NCBI GenBank assembly: GCA_031290715.1
Contig: JAITNA010000099.1
Coordinates: 1-8,886 of the forward strand
From: Eubacteriales Family XIII. Incertae Sedis bacterium
Lineage (GTDB): Bacteria; Bacillota; Clostridia; Peptostreptococcales; Anaerovoracaceae
Length of the DNA: 8,886 nt
Direction: 5' to 3'
The notes beneath the pieces were generated by a model, which was not told the origin of the DNA, made no database searches, and saw nothing but the letters and a program-made list of their open reading frames with translations. This document shows, in pieces, positions 6,264-8,886 of the stretch. The translations under genes and the position numbers were made by a program. The stretch's first letter is position 1; the number at the start of each line of letters is the position of its first letter.

Positions 6264-7274
6264 TCATTCCGCTTCCCTGAGATACGCCGCCGCCTCCGCA
6301 AGGCTTTCCGCATCCTCGACGTGAAAGACCGCAAGCTCCGGCACGGTCTTTTTCGCAAGCCCCGACAGCGTCCTGCCCGGACCGGCTTCCACAATCGTGT
6401 TGATCCCGTCGCGCGCCATATTCTCGATGGTCGTTTGCCATCTCACAGGGCTTTTCATCTGCCGCGTCATAACATCCCGCACCGTATCGGAAAAGGCCGC
6501 TTCGCCGTCGTTGACGTCGGCGTCAGCTGTGCCGCCATCCAAGCCTTCTCCCGTGATATTGAGGTACACCTTGTATTTGGGCCGGCCGAATCCATAGGCC
6601 GAAACAACCTCGGCAAAGCCCGCGGCGGCGGGCGCCATGATGGGGCTGTGAAACGCGGTGCTGACAGGAAGCGGAATCGCCTTGACGCCAAGGCTTTTGT
6701 CCGCCTTTGCCAAGTCCCGAAACCGCTCGATCGCGGCAGCGTCCCCCGCGACGACCGTCTGCGCGGGGCTGTTGAAATTGACCGCTTCGAGGACGTCGTC
6801 CCCGCGCGCCTTTTCTGTCAGCAGAATCGCCGCCGCGGGATCGCCCATCGCCGCGGCCATCGCGCCCCGCGGGCTTCCGTCCGCATAACGGCCCGCCGCT
6901 TTCATGAGAAGGCCGCGTTTTTTGACAAGCTCCAGTCCCTCTTCAAAGCTTCCGATCACGCCGGCCGCCGCAAACGCCGCGTACTCCCCAAGGCTGAACC
7001 CTGCGGTGCCGAGAATCCTCGGCAGCTTCTCCCCGCACGCTTCGAGCAAGGCGGCATAGGCGGCATAGTCCATCGTATAAACCGCCGGCTGCGTGACTTC
7101 CGTTTCTTTCAGCCGGTCCGCGTCCGCTTCAAAGCAATCGTACCTGATCTCTTCCCCTGCGCGGTCAAAAACATCCCGCGCCGCCGCGCTCGCCCCGGCA
7201 AGGCTCTTGCCCATGCCCTGTTTCTGCGCCCCCTGCCCCGCAAATATGATCGCGAGCCGGATTCTTTCACTCAT
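6264..7274 (-). CDS. fabD: Malonyl-CoA:ACP transacylase FabD
   Basis: Moves the malonyl group from CoA to acyl carrier protein, supplying the extender unit to FabF. The protein has 336 residues, slightly longer than the usual 305-315, partly from an Ala/Gly/Asp-rich segment around the small subdomain (near LDGGTADADVNDGE). Visible motifs are FAGQGAQ (11-17), the nucleophile elbow GFSLGEY (92-98) with catalytic Ser94, Arg120 in VKKRGLLM for the malonyl carboxylate, and the catalytic His209 in STAFHSPIM, then SPVRW and EAGPGRTLSGL. The elbow has Phe where E. coli has His (GHSLGE); substitutions at this position are common in Firmicutes. The start overlaps the fabK stop as ATGA (7271-7274) with only a weak ribosome binding site, implying translational coupling. 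The end overlaps a possible fabG ATG in the same way. Confidence 0.95.
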   Translation of the reverse strand: MSERIRLAIIFAGQGAQKQGMGKSLAGASAAARDVFDRAGEEIRYDCFEADADRLKETEVTQPAVYTMDYAAYAALLEACGEKLPRILGTAGFSLGEYAAFAAAGVIGSFEEGLELVKKRGLLMKAAGRYADGSPRGAMAAAMGDPAAAILLTEKARGDDVLEAVNFNSPAQTVVAGDAAAIERFRDLAKADKSLGVKAIPLPVSTAFHSPIMAPAAAGFAEVVSAYGFGRPKYKVYLNITGEGLDGGTADADVNDGEAAFSDTVRDVMTRQMKSPVRWQTTIENMARDGINTIVEAGPGRTLSGLAKKTVPELAVFHVEDAESLAEAAAYLREAE

Positions 7275-8221
7275 CGTTCACCGCCTTCAAAATATCCACC
7301 CAAGGAAACATAGACCGCTTTCATTCCCTCCGTAATATCCGTAATAATTTCTGCCGCGCTTTGTTCTTTTTTGACGAGCCCCGCGCTCTGTCCCGCCATG
7401 AGGGAACCAAAATCCGTATCGCCGTCCACAACAGCCTTGCGCAGCGTACCCGACATCAATTCTTCAAACTCCTCGGAAGTAATGTTCGCCTTTTCCCGCG
7501 CCAGAACCTCGCGGGTCATTTTGTTTCGGAGTACGCGCACGGGGTGTCCCGTCGATCGGCCCGTCACCACCGTATCCGTATCGCCGGCCGCGATGACCCT
7601 GTCCTTATAGGCTTGCGCCACCACCGCTTCCTTCGCGCAGAGAAAACGGGTCCCCACCTGCAGCCCCGACGCGCCGAGCAGGAAAGCCGCCGCCGCGCCG
7701 CGTCCGTCCGCGATGCCGCCCGCCGCAATCACAGGGATATTCACCGCGTCCGCGACCTGCGGGATGAGGTTCATCGTCGTAATCTCCCCGATATGCCCCC
7801 CCGCCTCACAGCCTTCCGCGACGACCGCGTCCGCTCCGGCCCGCTCCATACGCTTTGCGAGCGCCGCGGAAGCAATCACGGGGATCACCGTCGCGCCCGC
7901 TTCCTTCAGCCTTTCGATATACTTCCCCGGATTGCCCGCGCCCGTCATAACAACCGGCGCTTTCTCGTCCATGGCGACCTGCATCAGATCATCCGCGAAC
8001 GGGTTCATCATCATGATGTTGACGCCGAACGGCCGGTTTGTAACCTGCCGGAGCGAGCGGATTTGCCCGCGCAGAAAATCGGCGTCCGCGGCGCCTGACG
8101 CAATCACGCCAAGCCCGCCGCCCTCCGATACAGCGGAAGCCAAATGATATTCCGCTACCCAAGCCATCGCGCCCTGAATGATCGGATACTGTATGCCAAG
8201 CAAGCCGGTAATGTCTTTCAT
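7271..8221 (-). CDS. fabK: FMN-dependent enoyl-ACP reductase II (FabK)
   Basis: Flavoprotein that reduces trans-2-enoyl-ACP with NAD(P)H, the last step of each elongation round. It belongs to the nitronate-monooxygenase-like TIM-barrel family and is unrelated to FabI; members are characteristically insensitive to triclosan. With ATG 8221 the length is 316 residues, normal for FabK. Motifs are the N-terminal YPIIQGAMAWVAE (12-24), GCEAGGHIGE with the likely catalytic His143, the FMN-phosphate loops AAGGIADGRG (166-175) and GLQVGTRF (186-193), and the C-terminal MAGQSAGLV. The clustering with fabD/fabG supports FabK over a 2-nitropropane dioxygenase. The start is fixed by GAGGAG six bases upstream; the frame is open to an ATG at 8284, but that has no ribosome binding site. 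It is the first gene of the operon as visible; the 665 bp upstream contain no acpP or fabH. The stop overlaps the fabD start. Confidence 0.94.
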   Translation of the reverse strand: MKDITGLLGIQYPIIQGAMAWVAEYHLASAVSEGGGLGVIASGAADADFLRGQIRSLRQVTNRPFGVNIMMMNPFADDLMQVAMDEKAPVVMTGAGNPGKYIERLKEAGATVIPVIASAALAKRMERAGADAVVAEGCEAGGHIGEITTMNLIPQVADAVNIPVIAAGGIADGRGAAAAFLLGASGLQVGTRFLCAKEAVVAQAYKDRVIAAGDTDTVVTGRSTGHPVRVLRNKMTREVLAREKANITSEEFEELMSGTLRKAVVDGDTDFGSLMAGQSAGLVKKEQSAAEIITDITEGMKAVYVSLGGYFEGGER

Positions 8222-8227
8222 CGCATT

Positions 8228-8233
8228 CTCCTC
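8228..8233 (-). promoter_or_regulatory. Shine-Dalgarno of fabK
   Basis: GAGGAG on the minus strand, 6 bases before ATG 8221. It selects this start over the in-frame ATG pair near 8284. Confidence 0.85.
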
Positions 8234-8304
8234 GGTCAGCGCTTGAAAATAACCTTTACATTTGGCTTGTCTTTTTTCCATCATGCTGCGTTGCCGGAAC
8301 CCGC

Positions 8305-8321
8305 TGATACCACCAGTATCA
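8305..8321. promoter_or_regulatory. Operator-like palindrome in the fabK leader
   Basis: TGATAC (8305-8310) and GTATCA (8316-8321) form a perfect 6-bp inverted repeat with a 5-bp spacer, 84-100 bp before the fabK start codon. It contains AGTATC, as does the larger palindrome at 8405-8426. It would lie downstream of the candidate -10 box and thus within the leader, where a repressor could block elongation or the RNA could form a small hairpin. No known operator consensus is matched. Confidence 0.35.
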
Positions 8322-8364
8322 ACGGAACCTGCCGCCTTGCCTGATGAAAAAAATCCTGCGCCAA

Positions 8365-8370
8365 ATTATA
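8365..8370 (-). promoter_or_regulatory. Candidate -10 box of the fab operon promoter
   Basis: A perfect TATAAT on the minus strand in an AT-rich stretch (8363-8380), about 145 bp upstream of the fabK ATG. No good -35 hexamer is seen at 16-18 bp spacing, so this promoter may be weak or activator-dependent. It lies between the two palindromes at 8305-8321 and 8405-8426. Confidence 0.35.
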
Positions 8371-8404
8371 AAGTTTATTTCCAAGCACTTCCTAAACAAT
8401 ATGA

Positions 8405-8426
8405 AAGTATCGGAGGTCCGATACTT
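8405..8426. promoter_or_regulatory. Perfect 10-bp inverted repeat, candidate operator of the fab operon
   Basis: AAGTATCGGA (8405-8414) and TCCGATACTT (8417-8426) are perfectly complementary with a 2-bp spacer. A 22-bp dyad with 20 of 22 symmetric positions is typical of a homodimeric repressor or activator site. It is centred about 48 bp upstream of the candidate -10 box. It does not resemble the FapR (ATTAGTACCTAGTCTTAAT) or FabT (TTTGA-type) consensus as I know them. As RNA it would be a tight hairpin without a loop, which favours a DNA-binding site. Confidence 0.55.
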
Positions 8427-8507
8427 CCTGATTTCTGTTATCGAAAATATTCTATCAAATTCCCGCGCGTAAGGCAATGACCGATCGCGTTCATGAACTC
8501 ACTTTTA
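8427..8507. other. Intergenic stretch without recognised features
   Basis: Part of the 665-bp non-coding region upstream of fabK. Nothing supportable is seen here beyond TATC-containing AT-rich sequence at 8439-8458 (TTATCGAAAATATTC followed by TATCAAAT); no gene, RNA or repeat is called. Confidence 0.5.
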
Positions 8508-8688
8508 AAGATTTCACGTAACTACTCAGACCTCAGCTAAATACTGTCATTCCCGAGGTGCCCGCAGGGCAATCCCGGGAATCCAGTGGTGAAGCATTCG
8601 GCCGTGGAGTTCTAACCTGGATTCCCGTGACGAGCACGGGAATGACAGCAGTTTTTCCGGGCGTCTGAGCAGTTAAGATTTCACGTAA
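8508..8688. mobile_element. Miniature inverted-repeat-like element with flanking direct repeats
   Basis: AAGATTTCACGTAA occurs at 8508-8521 and 8675-8688, flanking a core whose tips are inverted repeats: AACTACTCAGAC (8520-8531) against GTCTGAGCAGTT (8663-8674), 11 of 12. Inside are two more nested inverted pairs, CTGTCATTCCCG (8544-8555) with its exact complement at 8637-8648, and CGGGAATCCAG (8576-8586) with its exact complement at 8617-8627. Each half folds locally too, for example ATTCCCGTG/CACGGGAAT at 8621-8643. The ATTCCC...GGGAAT units resemble the small dispersed repeats (such as dRS3 of Neisseria) known in many genomes. There is no coding capacity. The flanking repeat, 12 bp if the AA belongs to the tip, looks like a target duplication but is long for one. 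Confidence 0.6.
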
Positions 8689-8691
8689 ACA

Positions 8692-8727
8692 GGACGCAAG
8701 CAGCAAGGGGGGGCGCTGCTTGCATCC
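8692..8727. other. Strong hairpin with G-rich loop
   Basis: GGAcGCAAGCAGC (8692-8704) pairs with GCTGCTTGCaTCC (8715-8727), 12 of 13 with nine consecutive pairs, around a 10-base loop containing seven consecutive G (C on the minus strand). It directly abuts the right direct repeat of the element at 8508-8688. Neither strand has the T-run expected of an intrinsic terminator, so that reading is weak; on the minus strand it could end a gene beyond the window. Its role is unknown. Confidence 0.5.
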
Positions 8728-8733
8728 ACTCGA

Positions 8734-8764
8734 AAATAGGGATTGCTATAAATAGGGATTGCTA
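8734..8764. repeat. Tandem duplication, 16-bp period
   Basis: AAATAGGGATTGCTA occurs at 8734-8748 and 8750-8764, 15 identical bases with a 16-bp period. Two copies only. It may be replication slippage or a pair of direct binding sites; nothing else distinguishes it. Confidence 0.7.
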
Positions 8765-8780
8765 ATTGATATATCATTAG

Positions 8781-8798
8781 AATAATATTGATATTATT
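8781..8798. repeat. AT-only palindrome
   Basis: AATAATAT (8781-8788) and ATATTATT (8791-8798) are perfectly complementary around TG. Another dyad, TGATATATCA, lies at 8767-8776. The stretch 8764-8830 is very AT-rich and has no gene; such dyads are less surprising at this composition. Confidence 0.45.
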
Positions 8799-8886
8799 TA
8801 ATGTTTATAGAGATTATTACATGAAATAAGCGCAATGTCAATAGCTATGATAAAAAAATATCCTACCCAAACACCCCGGCGGCCCG

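Noticed and set aside
6241..6441. N-terminal extension of fabG to codon 6441
   Set aside because: It lies inside fabD in another frame and the added residues are low-quality. FabG homology begins at MSGLLEGKRALVTGG (6240).
8222..8284. Upstream in-frame start of fabK at 8284
   Set aside because: No ribosome binding site precedes it, the added 21 residues do not look like FabK, and ATG 8221 has GAGGAG at ideal spacing.
8439..8460. FabT- or FapR-like operator upstream of fabK
   Set aside because: TATCGAAAA and TATCAAAT are direct rather than inverted and do not match either known consensus as I remember it.
8500..8700. CRISPR array
   Set aside because: The repeats are inverted or occur only twice; there are no regularly spaced direct repeats with unique spacers and no cas genes.
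8863..8886. Possible end of a minus-strand gene entering from the right (TAG at 8863-8865)
   Set aside because: GC content rises here as in coding DNA, but only seven codons are visible, which is not enough to support a call. A plus-strand ATG at 8835 open to the window edge is equally short.

Overview
The window looks like a chromosomal segment of a GC-rich member of the Clostridia (Firmicutes/Bacillota). This is inferred from gene content: a glutamyl-tRNA synthetase of about 565 residues with a clostridial-type N-terminal extension, an FMN-dependent enoyl-ACP reductase (FabK) in a fabK-fabD-fabG-fabF-fabZ order, and strong AGGAGG-type ribosome binding sites. Genes are GC-rich and intergenic stretches are markedly AT-rich. 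No genus can be assigned from the sequence alone.

Layout. Positions 37-1734 (+) encode glutamyl-tRNA synthetase. Eight bases later, 1743-3521 (+) encodes a membrane-bound hybrid histidine kinase (six predicted membrane segments, HisKA, HATPase, receiver). Its last 14 bp overlap convergently with the end of fabZ. From there to 8221, everything on the minus strand is a type II fatty-acid synthesis operon, read right to left: fabK (8221-7271), fabD (7274-6264), fabG (6240-5488), fabF (5247-4012), fabZ (3951-3508). fabK/fabD share ATGA stop-start overlaps, and a second ATGA sits at the fabD/fabG junction. Together these enzymes supply malonyl-ACP (FabD) and run elongation: condensation (FabF), ketoreduction (FabG), dehydration (FabZ) and enoyl reduction (FabK). 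The initiating FabH, the acyl carrier protein, the acetyl-CoA carboxylase subunits and a local regulator, usual partners in Firmicute fab clusters, are not in the window.

Two non-coding regions carry most of the unexplained structure. The fabG-fabF gap (5248-5487) holds a 147-bp ungapped imperfect palindrome (5331-5477). All ten of its transition-type mismatches are G-U wobbles in the plus-strand RNA and none are in the minus-strand RNA. The 665-bp stretch upstream of fabK (8222-8886) contains a candidate promoter with two operator-like palindromes sharing AGTATC, then a roughly 155-bp inverted-repeat element (8520-8674) flanked by 12-14 bp direct repeats, a strong hairpin with a G-rich loop, a 16-bp tandem duplication and AT-rich palindromes. 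The ends of the two palindromic elements resemble each other (AC-K-R-Y-TCAGA-Y), suggesting related miniature mobile or structured elements.

Both plus-strand genes have a TATAAT box 6-7 bases before their ATG and no convincing Shine-Dalgarno, which raises the possibility of leaderless mRNAs. No CRISPR array, rRNA, tRNA or transposase gene was seen.
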